Below, in pieces: positions 21,813-34,202 of a stretch of 64,000 nt of DNA. Within the stretch, counting starts at the first letter, position 1, and every line of letters starts with the position of its first letter. The position numbers were made by a program, and so were the translations under genes. Source of the stretch: Bubalus kerabau (taxonomy: Eukaryota; Chordata; Mammalia; Artiodactyla; Bovidae); assembly GCF_029407905.1 (NCBI RefSeq), contig NC_073627.1:134243697-134307696 (forward strand). The letters are read 5' to 3'. The notes below the pieces were generated by a model. It was not told the origin of the DNA and ran no database searches. It was given only the letters and a program-made list of their open reading frames with translations.

Positions 21813-22683
21813 TATGTACACTGATTATATTTTCTGTGAATAAGATACTATAGGTGTTTGACATGGTTTGAATTTTCCTTTCTGGAAAAGGAAAATAAGC
21901 TTTCCAAGGCAAACCCCATCTCTTCTATGTAGCATCAAGCATGAAGCAGGTGATATCATGGTGGCCAGTAAGTCAGCAAGTCTTGCTATGACCGGGCTGA
22001 GGAGTGGCCAAGTGTCCTCATTGCTGGGGAGTGAGGTTAGTGGGGCAGTCAGCTTGTGGGGTCACTCCCACATCTAGATACCCCTTCTTCCATGCACAGA
22101 ATTTCTAGCAATATCTCTCAGTACCACTCACTTTTTGTAAAATGAATTACATGTGTTTTGAACTTCTTAATTTGTGGGTAAGTAGGTGCAATCTGTCTTC
22201 AGTGCTTTCCCCGTAAACTACAGGATCAAGTCTAAACAAATTAGCCTGGCATTCAAGTCCTCTCTTCATGTGGCTAAGTTATTGCTCCAGGCTGCCTGGG
22301 CTGCCCTCCCCAAACTCATCTGCCTACTTAGACCCTACTAAGCCTACCAGAGAAAACTCGAACTCCATTTCTTAAAGCCTGTCAGAGTACCTAGTTGGCA
22401 AGGACTCTTTCTGAACTTAACATTTGTTTCATAATTTATAAGGAAATGATTGTGCTGTGTCTCTTTGCATCTTTTTATTTCGATCTGTTATTTACTTCTT
22501 TTAGCCTTAAGGATTGAATATATGGTTGCTTACCTAGGATCTTTGCAAAAGACTGTCACATCTATTTTTTTTTTTTTTTTTTCAGGTCAGGGTATATGCT
22601 ATTCTTTGCATCCCACTGCTGGATTGCATATGAAATAGACACTTAGTACACATGTGGCCAGGGAATATCTTCCAAATCAAAGT
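21813..22683. other. Unassigned stretch
   Basis: A possible weak L2-like piece lies at 22190-22400 ('ctgcctgggctgccctcccc', 'ctactaagcctaccagag'). A T-run of about 18 lies at 22565-22582. Nothing coding is supported. Confidence 0.4.
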
Positions 22684-22952
22684 TGTTGTTCAGTTGCTCA
22701 GTTGTGTCTGACTTTTTGTGACCCCCTGGACTGTAGCACACCAGTGCTTCAGTCCTTCACAATCTCCTTGAGCTTACTCAAACTCAAGTCCATTGAGTCA
22801 GTGATGCCACCCAACCTTCTTGTCCTCTGTCAGCCCCTTCTACTCCTTCCTTCAATCTTTTCCAGTATCAGGGTCTTTTCCAATGAGTCAGGTCTTCACA
22901 TTAGGTGGCCAAAGGATTGGAGCTTCAGCTTCAGCATCAGCCCTTCCAATCA
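22684..22952 (-). mobile_element. BovB LINE 3' end fragment
   Basis: Antisense BovB 3' terminus starting 'gttgttcagttgctcagttg' and reaching 'aggtggccaaaggattggag' and 'cttcagcatcagcccttcca'. 5'-truncated at about 22952. Confidence 0.92.
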
Positions 22953-23459
22953 AGGTAGAATAATAAAATGTTAAGAGTCTCAAGAACCAGGCAAAGGAGT
23001 TTGGAGCTGTGTTTATTTCACTCTCATTTATTGGAAGAGAAATTTCTGCCACACACATTACTCTGGATGTTGTACTCCTTGTTCTTGTTTCTGACCCTAA
23101 GTTCCTTTCTACTGAGCCCTGCAGGATGGGAAAAGAGACACCCCATTCTCTATAACTCTCCCTCTTGCTGTCTGTGGTCCTTTTCTGTCCCAATCAGAGA
23201 GGAAGCAGAGAACTGGAACTCTCTGCTCTTCTTTCACTCTCTCCCATGTTCACTTCTTCTTTGATTTTCCCACTCTATGGTTGCTGTTGGCCTTGCAAAA
23301 CTGTGGAGAGGCTCATTCTCCACCTGAGCTAAGGAGTCAGGGAGTAGACTCCAGTAAGCATTGGAATCCCTGTTGGAAAGAAGCCATGTTCCCTGGGTTG
23401 TCATTGTCATGGAGGCCTGTTGTCATGGTGACTCTAGTATCAGGCAAGGCAGTGTGGAT

Positions 23460-23550
23460 GGGAGAGAAAGAGAAAGAGAGGCAGAGAGAGAAGATGGCAG
23501 AAAGAAAAGGGAAGGAGGAAGAGAAGGCAGAGAAGGGGGGATTCCTGGAA
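23460..23550 (+). repeat. Purine-rich low-complexity patch
   Basis: AG-rich run of 'gagaaagagaaagagaggca' type. Open frames across it have no protein support. Confidence 0.7.
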
Positions 23551-23561
23551 GATCAGAAGGT

Positions 23562-23687
23562 CTTTTTTTCTTTTTTTTTTACTTCACTGCACAGCACGTA
23601 GAATCTTAGTTCCCAGACCAGGGACTGAACCCATGCCCCCTCCAGTGCATGCATGGATTCTTAATGAGTGAATTACCAAGGAAGTCC
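23562..23687 (-). mobile_element. CHR-type SINE fragment
   Basis: T-run, then 'gtagaatcttagttcccaga', ccagggactgaacccatgcc and 'ttaccaaggaagtccc', the antisense tRNA-like head of a CHR SINE with most of the body missing. Confidence 0.75.
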
Positions 23688-24413
23688 CAATTGAAGGATC
23701 TTTAATTTGGGAAAGACAGCAGGAGCTTAGGTGGGTGGGTGATTGTCATGACAAGAGGAGATGGCAAAGGTGGAAGGAGGTGAAATGGAGAGATAAAGAG
23801 GAAGGGAGGCTATGAGAAGCAGAGATGAACGAAAGAGACAAGGGAGGGTGGAGAAAATTAAGGAGAGGATGAAAGAAGGGCTGAGGAATGAGTGGGGCTG
23901 GGTGCTGGGAAGGGAGGGGAGCTGGCATGGCTCTTGGCGTAATCCCTAATTATTGCCCCGATGTTTTCCATCTCTATCTGCTCTTTGATCTCCTGTGTTA
24001 CACATTAAATATGAGCAACCAAATGCTTGCATCTCTTGTCTAAAAACTCGATGAGGCAAGACTTTAAAGCAAGGAGTGGAACAAAACAGGCAGCGCCTGG
24101 GTTTTTGTACTACAGGATTGCTGGCCCAATTAGGTTAAATGGAGCCCTGAAATCCTCTTCTGATCTGAGCTGGGCACCCATGCTGTGCCTGCTACTTGTT
24201 CCAGGCATAATGAGATCAGCATCCCTGGGCTCCCAGCTGACCCCTCTCCAAGCACCCCAGGCCCTCAGAGAGGCTACCCAGAAGCTAGCATCAGGGATGC
24301 AGGCCAACCTGGGCTGAGCTCTCCAGGGGGCGCCCCAGGCAGTAGATCCAAGGCTGGGTCAGGTTCTCTGAGTGGCTGGGAAGCATCTAGTCACCTCATG
24401 TGCCTGAGTGCCA

Positions 24414-24660
24414 GGTTGTTGTTGGTGTTCAGTTGCTCAGTCATGTCTGACTCTTTGCAACCTCATGGACTGCAGCACACCAGGTTTCCCTGTCCTTCAC
24501 CATCTCCCAGAGCTTGCTCAAACTCATGTCCATTGAGTTGGTGATGCCATCCAAACCATCTCATCCTCTGTTGCTCCCTTCTCCTCCTGCCCTCAGTCTT
24601 TCCCAGCATCAGGATCTTTTCCAATGAGTTGAATCTTCACATCAGGTAGCCAAAATATTT
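24414..24660 (-). mobile_element. BovB LINE 3' end, part 1 (split by SINE)
   Basis: Antisense BovB from the tail 'ttgttgttggtgttcagttg' to 'aggtagccaaaatatttcag'. It continues at 24880 after a Bov-tA insertion. Confidence 0.92.
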
Positions 24661-24666
24661 CAGAAT

Positions 24667-24878
24667 CAGTGCTTCTCTGGTGGCTCAGAGGTTAAAGCAT
24701 CTGCCTCCAATGCAGGAGACCCGGGTTCAATCTCTGGGTCGGGAAGATCCCCTGGAGAAAGAAATGGTAACCCACTCCAGTATTCTTGCCTGGAGAATCC
24801 CATGGACGGAGAAGCCTGGTAGGCTACAGTCCATGGGGTTGCAAAGAGTCAGACATGACTGAGCGACTTCACAGAACA
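24667..24878 (+). mobile_element. Bov-tA SINE nested in BovB
   Basis: Complete copy with A-box-like tggctcagagg and B-box-like gggttcaatctctgggt, ending gactgagcgacttcac. A short cagaat repeat lies on each side (24660 and 24873 areas). It is younger than the BovB it splits. Confidence 0.93.
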
Positions 24879-24879
24879 G

Positions 24880-24999
24880 AATGAATATTCAGGATTGATT
24901 TTCTTTAGGATTGGTTTCATCTCCTTGCTGTCCAAGGGACTCTCAAGAGTCTTCCCTAGCACCACAGTTTGAAAGCATTAATTCTTCGGCACTCAGGTA
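24880..24999 (-). mobile_element. BovB LINE 3' end, part 2
   Basis: Resumes the antisense BovB: 'tgaatattcaggattgattt', tccaagggactctcaagagt, and 'ttctTcggcactcag' at the 5'-truncated end. Confidence 0.9.
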
Positions 25000-25465
25000 G
25001 ACCTGCTAAATCTGACCTTTGACCTGTCCCCTTGGGGTTTTCATCCAGGTGCCCTAGGTTCTGATGTACCTGTACCCAGTGGTCCATGGAGTCAGAGTCT
25101 GAGTCTGGTCGGCCCAGAGCAGTGATCCAGTTGCACTCTCTGGGCCTGTTTCCCCCTTCTTAAATGCAGAATGAAACTGGAGACTCCAGTGCTATGGTGT
25201 ATGCTTGCCTTGTTCTCCACACCTTGCAAGGTGCCTCTGTGGGGCAGGCCCTTTGACCCCTAGGGTCCCCAGAAGGAAGGCCTTTTCCCATTCTGCACTG
25301 CAAGGCCCATGACCCATGTGGGCTTTTCTCCACTCATGTCCCTTTCCCCTTGCACTTTGCCAGCCGCCGTGACCTTCTCATACTGCCTGGCCACCCCTGT
25401 CTGTGAGAAGGGGGAAAACTGATAAGCTTATTCACCCTGAGTTAGGGGAGACCGAATGGGAGTAT

Positions 25466-25678
25466 CAGGGCTTTCCAGCTGGCTGAGTGGTAAAGAACTT
25501 GCCTGCCAATACAGGAGACACAAGAAATGTAGGTTGGATCCCTGGGTTGGAAAGATCCTCTGAAGGAGGAAATGGCAACCCACTCTAGTATGTTTGCCTG
25601 GAAAATGCCATGGACAGAGAAGCCTGGTGGGCTATATTCCATATGGTTGCAAAGAGTTGGACATGACTGAGCACCATC
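25466..25678 (+). mobile_element. Bov-tA SINE
   Basis: Full copy from agggctttccagctggctga to 'gttggacatgactgagcacc'. A 15-bp TSD is present, accgaatgggagtat at 25451 and accaaatgggagcat at 25679 (13/15). Confidence 0.94.
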
Positions 25679-25693
25679 ACCAAATGGGAGCAT

Positions 25694-26716
25694 TTAGTTG
25701 TTGGAAAATACTGAAGAAAAGTCAGTGTCTTTCTATTTACTCAAAGAAGTGTCCCTAAGGACCAAGGCATTGAATTTTATGTTTAGGAGGCAGTGGATCT
25801 GCTGCTGGCCTTCAAATTCTGCCCAGGAGGGTAATTCTTGCTCTAGTCTATGGTCTTCTGGAGAGAGGGGTGTTAATCTGGACAGTATGGGCTCAGGTTG
25901 CAAATTTTAGCTTATGACCTGAGGCATCTCTATCTTCCTCCCTTATCATCTCCCATATCCCAGGAATGACCCCTGAGCTCAGTGGTAATTCATCTGGGTG
26001 GGCACAGGAGGCTGGCAAAGAAGGGCACAGGAAACCGTGTCTCGGAGGAGCTCACAGCCAGAGTGGACACAGCGCGAGCCTGTTAGTCTGTTCTCCGGAG
26101 CAACACAGAACACAGAGAGGTCTCGTTTTCCACTTGGGCTCCCCCTCCTCATTTGTGAGGCTCTGGCCTTTAAGATCCTTTCACAGGCATCTCCTGAGCC
26201 CCCCAAACTTTCTGGAGCCCTGTCTTCTTGGCAGAAAGAGCCCCCAGTGCAAGGCCCTCAAGGGCGGCTGTCAGTGACAGATGTTATTTTATGGAAGATA
26301 GCCTCCGAGAAGTGAAACGCATGGCTCCTGAGTGTTTCAGGTAGAGAGCTAGAGGAGGAAGGGAGCCCCACCCTTGGCTGTGTTTCTCCAAGTCAGACGA
26401 GAAGCTGACTGGGGTGAAGAGAAGGCTCGCACAGAGAACTATTCTTTTTTTCTTGGAATTTGGGAGGTTCTGGGGCTCAGGCAGCCTGTGCCTTGGCCTC
26501 TGAGCTCATGAGCAGAAAGATGAGGTCATACGAGACCTGACAGATCCCAGATACTTGTTTATGAGTGTGGGGTCCCAGGAGAAAGCAATGATGCTCCTTT
26601 GACCTCCTGGAGGCCCCTGACAGGCCCCTGACAGTGAAGTCCGAGGCAGAAGTGTGGGTCAATACTGAGGAAGGATGGCATTTGGAAGCTTATTGAGAAC
26701 CTCCTATCAAGTGCAG
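25694..26716. other. Unassigned stretch
   Basis: No known repeat is recognised. Overlapping open frames of 70-105 codons on both strands at about 25966-26315 reflect high GC content. None has a recognisable domain. Confidence 0.45.
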
Positions 26717-26935
26717 GCTTTCCAGGTGGTGCTAGAGTAAAGAACCCAGCTGCCAGTGCAGGAGATGTAAGAGCCATGGGTTCAATCCCTGGGTTGGAAA
26801 GATCCCCTGGAGGAGGAAATGGCTACCCACTCCAGTATTTCTTACCTGGAAAATTCCATGGGCAGAGAAGTCTGGCAGGCTAAAGTCCATAGGGTGGCAA
26901 AGAGCTGGACATGACTGAAGTGACTTAGCACACAA
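26717..26935 (+). mobile_element. Bov-tA SINE
   Basis: Head 'aggctttccaggtggtgcta', B-box-like 'gggttcaatccctgggttg', end 'ctggacatgactgaagtgac'. Full length. Confidence 0.93.
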
Positions 26936-26944
26936 GCCCAACAC

Positions 26945-27150
26945 AGTGCTTAAGAGCCAGCTTTAGACTGGACTTCACGTACTACATCCTAGATTCTGCC
27001 TGCATAAGCTAGGATTAGTTACACAGTCCTCTGTGTCTCAGCCTCCTCATTTGTGAAGCGGCTGATACTTGATCTATGCTATAGCCCTGCCATGAGGATT
27101 GGAGTGCTACAACAGCGCCTGGCACTGAGTATTCAACAAATGTTATCTGT
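26945..27150 (+). repeat. MIR fossil
   Basis: 'tgtgtctcagcctcctcatt', 'atagccctgccatgaggatt' and 'gcgcctggcactgagtattc' follow MIR block order. Confidence 0.6.
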
Positions 27151-27464
27151 TTTTTTCATCCACTACTCACTGCTTACATTATCCCTGAGGACAGTAGGAA
27201 AGGTAAGTCTTTTTAATAAGAATGGAAAGAAAAGACTCTGTCCAGAACCCTGCTCTTTGTCACTCTTTCCATAATGCCAGGTGTGGTGGGGACGAAGGAT
27301 ATTCAGCCTTGACACGTGGGTATAGTTGTTGATTTTACTCATAGCTATTTCCAGTTTTCTCTCTTTCTGAACATGCAGTAGGATTGTCATAAAAATTAGT
27401 TATGACCACAGGACATGATTTGACTAATTAAATGTGAGCAGAAATTATGTATGTCACTTCCAGT

Positions 27465-27602
27465 GAGGTTTTTTTTTTTTTTTTTTTCGGCTACGCCACA
27501 TAGCATATGGAATCTTTGTTCCGTGACTAGGACTCAAACATATGCCCCCTGCTTTGGAAGCACAGAGTCTTAACCACTGGAGCACCAGGCAAGTCCCTCT
27601 CT
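27465..27602 (-). mobile_element. CHR-type SINE fragment
   Basis: T-run of about 19, 'cggctacgccacatagcata', 'aatctttgttccgtgactag' and 'tcttaaccactggagcacca' ending in 'ggcaagtccct', the antisense head of a CHR SINE. Confidence 0.8.
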
Positions 27603-30429
27603 CCAGTGAAGTTCCAAGATGCAGGGTACCACTTGCCACATCTGCTTCCTGCTATAGTGATCATGTGAGCCTGTGTTGTGATGAAGCTCCTATCAATGTG
27701 GGTTGCTGAGTGGCCAGGATGAACAGAGTCCCACAGCCAGCTCTCCCTGGACACAGAGTATGAGCCAGAGTGATCTTTGATTCTGAAAGAGCTAGGGATC
27801 ATTTGTTGCCTCAGAATAACCAAGCTTATCCTGACTGATTGTCCATAGATTAAACTAAAGTATCTGTAACACTGAGTCTTCCTCCTGATGGAGTCTGCTC
27901 CCAGCTTTCAGAGGATCCCAAACAGAAGGAAGGGTGTAAACAATCAGACCACTGTTCTCTGCCTCTTCTTTCAGTCTTGAGCTATTTCCTAGATGCAGCA
28001 TTCAGCTCAAGTGGTAAAGGTAGCAAAGAGAAGAAGGATTTTGCTTGTGTGTTTTTGTCTCACATTTTATTACCCCAGTAGAAAGGCTGGGATCTTCATT
28101 CACCAAGTGCCTCCAGAGAGTCTCCTAACATCTTAGATAAAGTGCAGAGATTTCGATCACAGTAGGAGCACCAGCATGGATGGGTTCTGGATGGGGCTTT
28201 ACTCATTCTTGTTTTATTCTCAAGAACTGGATCTCCAGGTCTCAGACACTTAGTCTGGGACTGACATTCAAAGTATCCTTCCTGGGGCATCAGGCTTGGA
28301 AGAACGCTTAGAACAAATGCTGACTCATGTTCTAGAAGAAAGGGAATTTCCAGGAGATAACTGATGAACCCAAAGTCAAGCTCTACCCAGTTTTTGAAAG
28401 CCAGACCAATGGCATAATTTACAGTACCTGGTGCAAGATAAACATGCTGGTTCCCTGGTTCAAAAGTACTAGGAATTTCAAGCTGGTGAATCTAGGGTAC
28501 TAAGCCAAGCACAAAGACCTTCTCAGATTGTACCTTCTCTGCCAAATAAGCCATTCCTTCACAAGGAGAGAAAAGGAAATCCACTTGGATCTTGAACACA
28601 CCCACCCCCTTGACACTCTTGGCCTAAATCCAAAAGGAGCTGAGTGAAAAGGCATCCAGGCTTAAGAAACAACTTCAAATCCAGGCTCTGCAGTGTGGGC
28701 CACAGGCAGCTTTTTAACGCTCTCCTTTGCAGGGCAGGCTGACTCTCCTGGTCCTGTTGTTGAGATACAGGGCAATAAGACAACAATTCAGAGATTAGAT
28801 TTGGCCCTGTACCCTAGAAAGCTAGCTACCCATTCTGCTGTGCTGTTTTAAATGTTCATGGGAGCTAAAGAAGAAATTCAGAATGCAGGAAGGAAGATGT
28901 ATGTTTAAGGGCTTCTCTAGATCCCCAGTTGCCCTGTTCCTTTCCTTGTTTATATTCTGACTTCCCCACAGGAGGGTTCATGCCATGGGGGCAGACCCCC
29001 TCCTGGCTCACCTTCCATCACCTACATACACACGATGCCAAATTAGGTCATCCATTGACACTTGCAGTGTGAATAAACGAGGGCCACGGGCTGCTGGTGG
29101 GTGTGTTTGCATGACCACAGTGTGGAGTCATGCATATGTTTTGTGTGTGTGTGCGTGCACATTTCTTTCCCCTTCTCCACTCAAACCTGCACTTAAGTCA
29201 TGATGGGACATATTTAGGCTTAAGTGACTACCTAGCATATTAGATGATTCTTTCCAGAGACTGTTGTCTTGTACAAGGGGATTCAAATGCCTTGCTTGAT
29301 TCAATCAATCATCCATCACCAAATATTTACTAAACATCTAGAATTTATTCATTCGAACTAAATAAGCAGTTATTGAATGACTGTAATGAATCTAAGCTCC
29401 ACCAGACTTAGGGTTAGAAAACTTCTGTGAACTCAGGCCCCAGCCCCTCTCCTTGGGGGTGGGGACCCGAAGGGGGTTCAGGCTTGACACCTTCCTAGCT
29501 CCCTGGCATCACAGAACCCTCTGCAATATGGTATGGATGTCTCTTTGGCTTTAGGCGAGGCTGGATCCTAATCTGAGTTTGAGAAGGGACAGGGCAGGAT
29601 CTGAAGGTGTCGCTCCTGCACCTCTGAAGACCCAGCCTGTCTCCACCCTCCCCAGGGTGCCACAGAGGAAAAAGGAGTCAGAAAAGCCAACAATGTCCCC
29701 AAGTTAACAAATACAGCCTCTTCCTCTCCAATTCTCTCTCTCTCTCTCCATTTACTGAAATGGTAATTTTAAGTCTCTAATAGCTCCTCAGGGCACTGAG
29801 GTGAGGCAAGAGGGGGGTGTATTTATGTTCACATCTGCCAGCCTGTCTTCTTGGGTGATGGCAAGGCTGATGGCGCTGCTGCTGAAAGCTGCCTGCTCTG
29901 CTCCACTCAGTGAGGAGCAGAGCGGGCTTTGTTGCATCTCCCCGGTGACCAGCCTGCCTGCCACTCTCAGCTGTGGGCCAGCCCACCGTGTCCTCTCTCC
30001 AGGCTTCAAGTAAGCCCAGGGGGTCTATGCATATTCATGCTGAGGAGACAGCACCCTCCCCAGAAGGGCAGAGGTCCTGGGTTTTTATTAATCACTGTTT
30101 CCAGTTCTCTCATGGCCACGTGACTGGAGGCCCCTGCGTAGGAAGGTTGCAGTGTCACTGACAGTGGACTCAACAGAGCGGAAATGAACACTAAAGGCAT
30201 TAATGAGGGGGTCTGGCTCCAGGGGCTGAGCCCTGGCGAAGGGACTCAGCCATCCTCAACTCCACCTGGGAGTGAGGTTGCCACTGTGGTTGCCTGATGC
30301 GATCTTGGTTCGATGACAGCCTGGAAGCTCAGCGTAGTTACTGGGCACAGAGTCTCTGCTGATCACCCAGGTGTGCATTTCCAGGGATGCTCTCCCATCA
30401 AATGCTTTCAACTTTGGAAACAGATATCC

Positions 30430-30560
30430 ATAGCCCCTTTTTCAGATGGAAAACTGGCATTTGGGGAACAGAAGTCACTTGTACAAAGTCACACAGCCTA
30501 TGAAGTGATGGGACCCTATCCAAGACTCAGGACTTTTGTCCTGCAGGCTCACTGCTCTCA
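30430..30560 (+). repeat. MIR fossil
   Basis: 'gatggaaaactggcatttgg', 'acaaagtcacacagcctatg' and 'tccaagactcaggacttttg' match the MIR core and 3' blocks in order. Confidence 0.65.
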
Positions 30561-30566
30561 TGCAAT

Positions 30567-30583
30567 CCCACCCCCCACCCCCC
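30567..30583 (-). other. G-run cluster on minus strand (G-quadruplex candidate)
   Basis: The plus strand has cccaccccccacccccc, so the minus strand has G6-T-G6-T-G3, which contains enough G-triplets with 1-nt loops to form a quadruplex. Confidence 0.6.
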
Positions 30584-30787
30584 AACACTGTTGAGGGAGG
30601 ATTATAATCAGAGGCTTTTCCAAGGAGTTTTCCAAGGAGTCTGGTCAGTCTCTCTCTTCTCCATTTTGCACATTAGAGTTCATAGAAACCGTGCTTCTGG
30701 AACAGTTCCTGGGTACACGGGTTCCCAGTTGAGTCTCTGAGAAATCAGAAGCTGAGAAGGGTGTGAGAGATCCTTGTTTTAATAAAT

Positions 30788-30925
30788 TTGGAAGATTCCC
30801 CTGGAAAAGGAAATAGCTACCCATCCTTGCTGGGAAATCCCGTGAACAGAGGAGCCTGGTGGTTTACAGTCCGTGGGGTCACAAAGAGTTGGATACAATG
30901 AAGGTACTGAGAAGGAGCATGAAAC
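30788..30925 (+). mobile_element. Bov-tA SINE, degraded and 5'-truncated
   Basis: Recognisable from 'aagattcccctggaaaagga' through 'acagaggagcctggtggttt' to 'gtcacaaagagttggataca'. The tRNA-like head is absent. Confidence 0.8.
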
Positions 30926-32122
30926 TGAAGTGACAGCCCAGATCCCAACATAGTTCTTCCAGCATCTTGCTTTAGGTCTTTAACTTACCCCTATACACCC
31001 AGACCCCTGGGGCCTGATGATTTAGACCCACCCTGATTTGCATCCCCAGCAAACCTGCTTATTTTCCCAGCCTCTGAGTCCTGATTCCATTCAGATTTCC
31101 CAGGTGGGCCCCTCATTGACTCAAAGATGAGCTACACTGGGTTCTACCTTTCTGTCTTTGTGTAGGTTGTTTGCTCATCTTTTTCCAAAATGACATTTTC
31201 TCCTGGCTTCTGTCTGAAATTGTTAGGTGCCGTCTTTGTTGTAGACATATTTCCAGCTCGTTTATTCTTCTCTCTCAGAATTCTTACTGTGCACCCTGTT
31301 ATACTTACTTCATTTCTACTTAGAAGTCCTCGATTAGATCAAGGGGTAGGGTATTTTATTTAACTCTTGAATTTCCTCCAATGTCTGACAGGACCAGACA
31401 CAAAGAAATTCCAGAGGAATCTGTGGTTGGTGATGTTGCCCATTTATAACCCTGTATCTCCAATTTCACTGCCCCTGTCCACTCCCAGAGTAACACACAG
31501 CAACTCTTCTTCCTTGAATGCAGACCATATTTAATGAGGAACTACTGTGTGCTGGGTATAAGAGGTGCTGAGGGGACAATGGTGAGGAAGCATCTTAGTT
31601 CATTAGGAGATTACTGTCTACTGGAGCAGACAGAATCACAGGCTGGTGAGAACCAAGGAGAAAAGAAAACCTGTGACTGAAAGATAAGCCTTTAGAGCCT
31701 TTGGCAACACTGGGAAGGTGCCCACTGCCCACTTCAGCCAGCTCTTCTCCACCTGCCATTTGCACAGAGTGACCTTGAGCTTTTAGTGCTGTCCTGTCTC
31801 ATCTCCAGGTTGGCCAGCCTGTGGCAAGTAGCTCTTTCCTTCCTTTTATTAAGTCTTCCCACCTAGATGTCTTTTTAAAATAAAGCCCCATGCATTCCGT
31901 TTGGAATTACTATTGACTGGTAAATCAACTTTTATTCTTTCCACTGAAGACAATGTTAAATGAGCGGCTCTATTAAGATAACCCCAGGTGTTGGATGCAA
32001 GTCACTGGGAGAGTGGTTTGGGATAGAGTTGGAGCTTTCTACATGCTCCTCAAAGTTGATAGCGACAGCTGCTTATACACCGTTCCATGGCTCTCAGCTT
32101 TTCTTCAAACAATTAATTCTCC

Positions 32123-32390
32123 ATGCTGCTGCTGCTGCTAAGTTTCTTCAGTCATGTCTGACTCTGTGTGACCCCATAGATGGCAGCCCACCAGGCTCCT
32201 CTGTCCCTGGGATTCTCCAGGCAAGAATACTGGAGTGGGTTGCCATTTCCTTCCCCAATGCATGTATGCATGCTAATTCTCTTCAGTCATGTCCGACTCT
32301 TTGCGATGCCATGGACAGCAGCCCACCAGGCCCCTCCATCCACAGGATTCTCCAGGCAAGAACACTGGAGTGGGTTGCCATTTAATTCTC
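32123..32390 (-). mobile_element. Bov-A2 SINE (dimer)
   Basis: Antisense dimer. The tail appears as the (GCT)n run at 32125-32139, and both monomers carry ttctccaggcaagaa and ggagtgggttgccattt. Confidence 0.93.
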
Positions 32391-32920
32391 CAGAGTGAAC
32401 TAATAAATGATGTAGGATTAACATCTGACTCTAAGCTGGAACCCAAAAATGTACTGAGAAGAACAATGAAAAGACATGTTCGGACCCAACCCTGATAGCA
32501 CATCACCTAATTTTGGTTACTAGGCTAGATTTTCCAGTGGGCATGCAGCCATGCAGCATAAAAAGTATGGGGTTCCAATATGTGGAAATATTCTAGGAAT
32601 CTAATAAAAAGAGAAAATGAAAGGAAGGCAAAGGGGTAGGCCATCGCTTAAACATTTTGTGTATATGAGTGCGGGGAATGAATGAGATCAGAACCATGCT
32701 TCTGTGGGTAGGTTTTATCAGCCTTGCAATAGAGAAGATGATTGGTGTTTCCAGTGGATTCTTCTAATGTGAGGGATGGATTTGATGGCATCTGTAGAGA
32801 ATTTTGGAAGACCAGTTGGAAGGATATTGATATGGTTTTGGCCAATGATGATTACATCATAGAGAGGAAAGGAGTTGAGGTTTCCAAGATCTATTTTAGA
32901 AATAAAATTGAGAACACTTG
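32391..32920. other. Unassigned stretch
   Basis: No recognisable repeat or gene. A/T-moderate sequence between two SINEs. Confidence 0.45.
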
Positions 32921-33140
32921 GCTTCCCAGGTGGCACTAGCGGTAAAGAACCTGCCTGCCAATGAAGGAGACAAAAGAGACTTGGATTTTATCCATGGGTT
33001 GGGAAGATGCCCTGGAGGAGGAAATGGCAACCCACTCCAGTATTCTTGCCTGGAAAATCCCATGGACAGAAAACCCTTGTGGGCTACAGTCCATGGGATC
33101 TCAAAGAGTCAAATATGACTGAAATGACTTAGCATGCATG
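32921..33140 (+). mobile_element. Bov-tA SINE
   Basis: Head cttcccaggtggcactagcg, body ccactccagtattcttgcct, end 'tcaaatatgactgaaatgac', followed by a (GCAT)n-like run. Full length. Confidence 0.93.
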
Positions 33141-33307
33141 CATGCACATTGATGGATTACATCTGGGAGATAAGAAAGAGCAATCGAGACTGACCCTTAT
33201 GTTTCTGGCATGGGGAGGACTGGAGAAGGAACTAGTAGAGAGGGTTATCAAGAGCTCAGTGTCAGACATGTTAAGCCTAAACAAGTCAAAAATCCAAACA
33301 GAGATGT

Positions 33308-34094
33308 CATCACCAAAAAATCTGCAGATAACAAATGCCAGAGAGGATGTGGGACCCCCACTACACTATTGGTGGGAATGTAAGTTGGTGTGGCCATTAT
33401 GGAAAGCTGTATGGAGGCTCCTCAAAAATTTAAAAATAGTTTCCATATAACCCAGCAATCCCACTCATGGGCATATACCCAGACAAAACTATAATTAAAA
33501 AAGATATATACACACCTATGTTCAGAGCAGCACTATTTATAATAGCCAAGACTTGGAAATAAACTAAATGCCCATTGACAGATAAACAGATAAAGAAAAT
33601 ATGGTACATACATGTGATGGAATACTGTTTGGCCATAAAGAAGTGTGAAATAATGCAATTTACAGCAACATGCATGCAACTAGAGATTATCATACTGAGT
33701 GAAGTTAGAAAGTCAAATATCATATGATATCACTTGTATGTGGAATCTAAAATATGACAAATGGACTTATCTATTCAACAGAAACAGACTCATAGACATA
33801 GAGAATAGATTTGTGGTTGGTTGCAAAGGAGGAAAAGAGACATGAGGGGGATGGATTGAGAGTCTGTGATTATTAGATGCAAACTAGTGTATATAGAATA
33901 AATAAACAACAAGGCCCTACTGTATAGCACAGAGAAATATATTCAATATCTTGTGATAAACCAGAATGGAAAAAATATGAAAAAGAATGTATATATATAT
34001 ATATATATAAATTTCTTTGCTGTACAGAAGAAACTAACATAACATTGTAAATCAATTATACTTCAGTAAAATAATTTTTTAAGGTTTTAAATTA
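33308..34094 (+). mobile_element. L1 3' end, 5'-truncated, with TSD
   Basis: Sense L1 C-terminal ORF2 and 3' UTR sequence: 'aatgccagagaggatgtggg', 'ccagcaatcccactcatggg' and 'atgtggaatctaaaatatga', with the terminus 'ttgtaaatcaattatacttc'. The flanking repeat aaaaatccaaacagagatgt (33288) and its partner at 34095-34114 match at 18/20, defining both ends. ORF2 C-terminal codons are interrupted. Confidence 0.93.
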
Positions 34095-34202
34095 AAAAAA
34101 CCAAATAGAGATGTTAAGTAGACAATTAAATATACAAGACTGAAGCTCTGACATGTGGTTTACTTTGGAGATATGAATTTGGAAGTTGCCAGTACCCAGA
34201 GA

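Larger units (their letters stand above)
27603..32122. other. Repeat-poor stretch of about 4.5 kb
   Basis: The longest part of the window with few recent insertions. A MIR lies at 30430-30560 and a degraded Bov-tA at 30788-30925. There are short TG (29136-29158) and TC (29735-29750) runs. I see no exon with supporting protein similarity, splice-site pattern plus homology, or start codon context that would justify a gene call. Confidence 0.5.
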
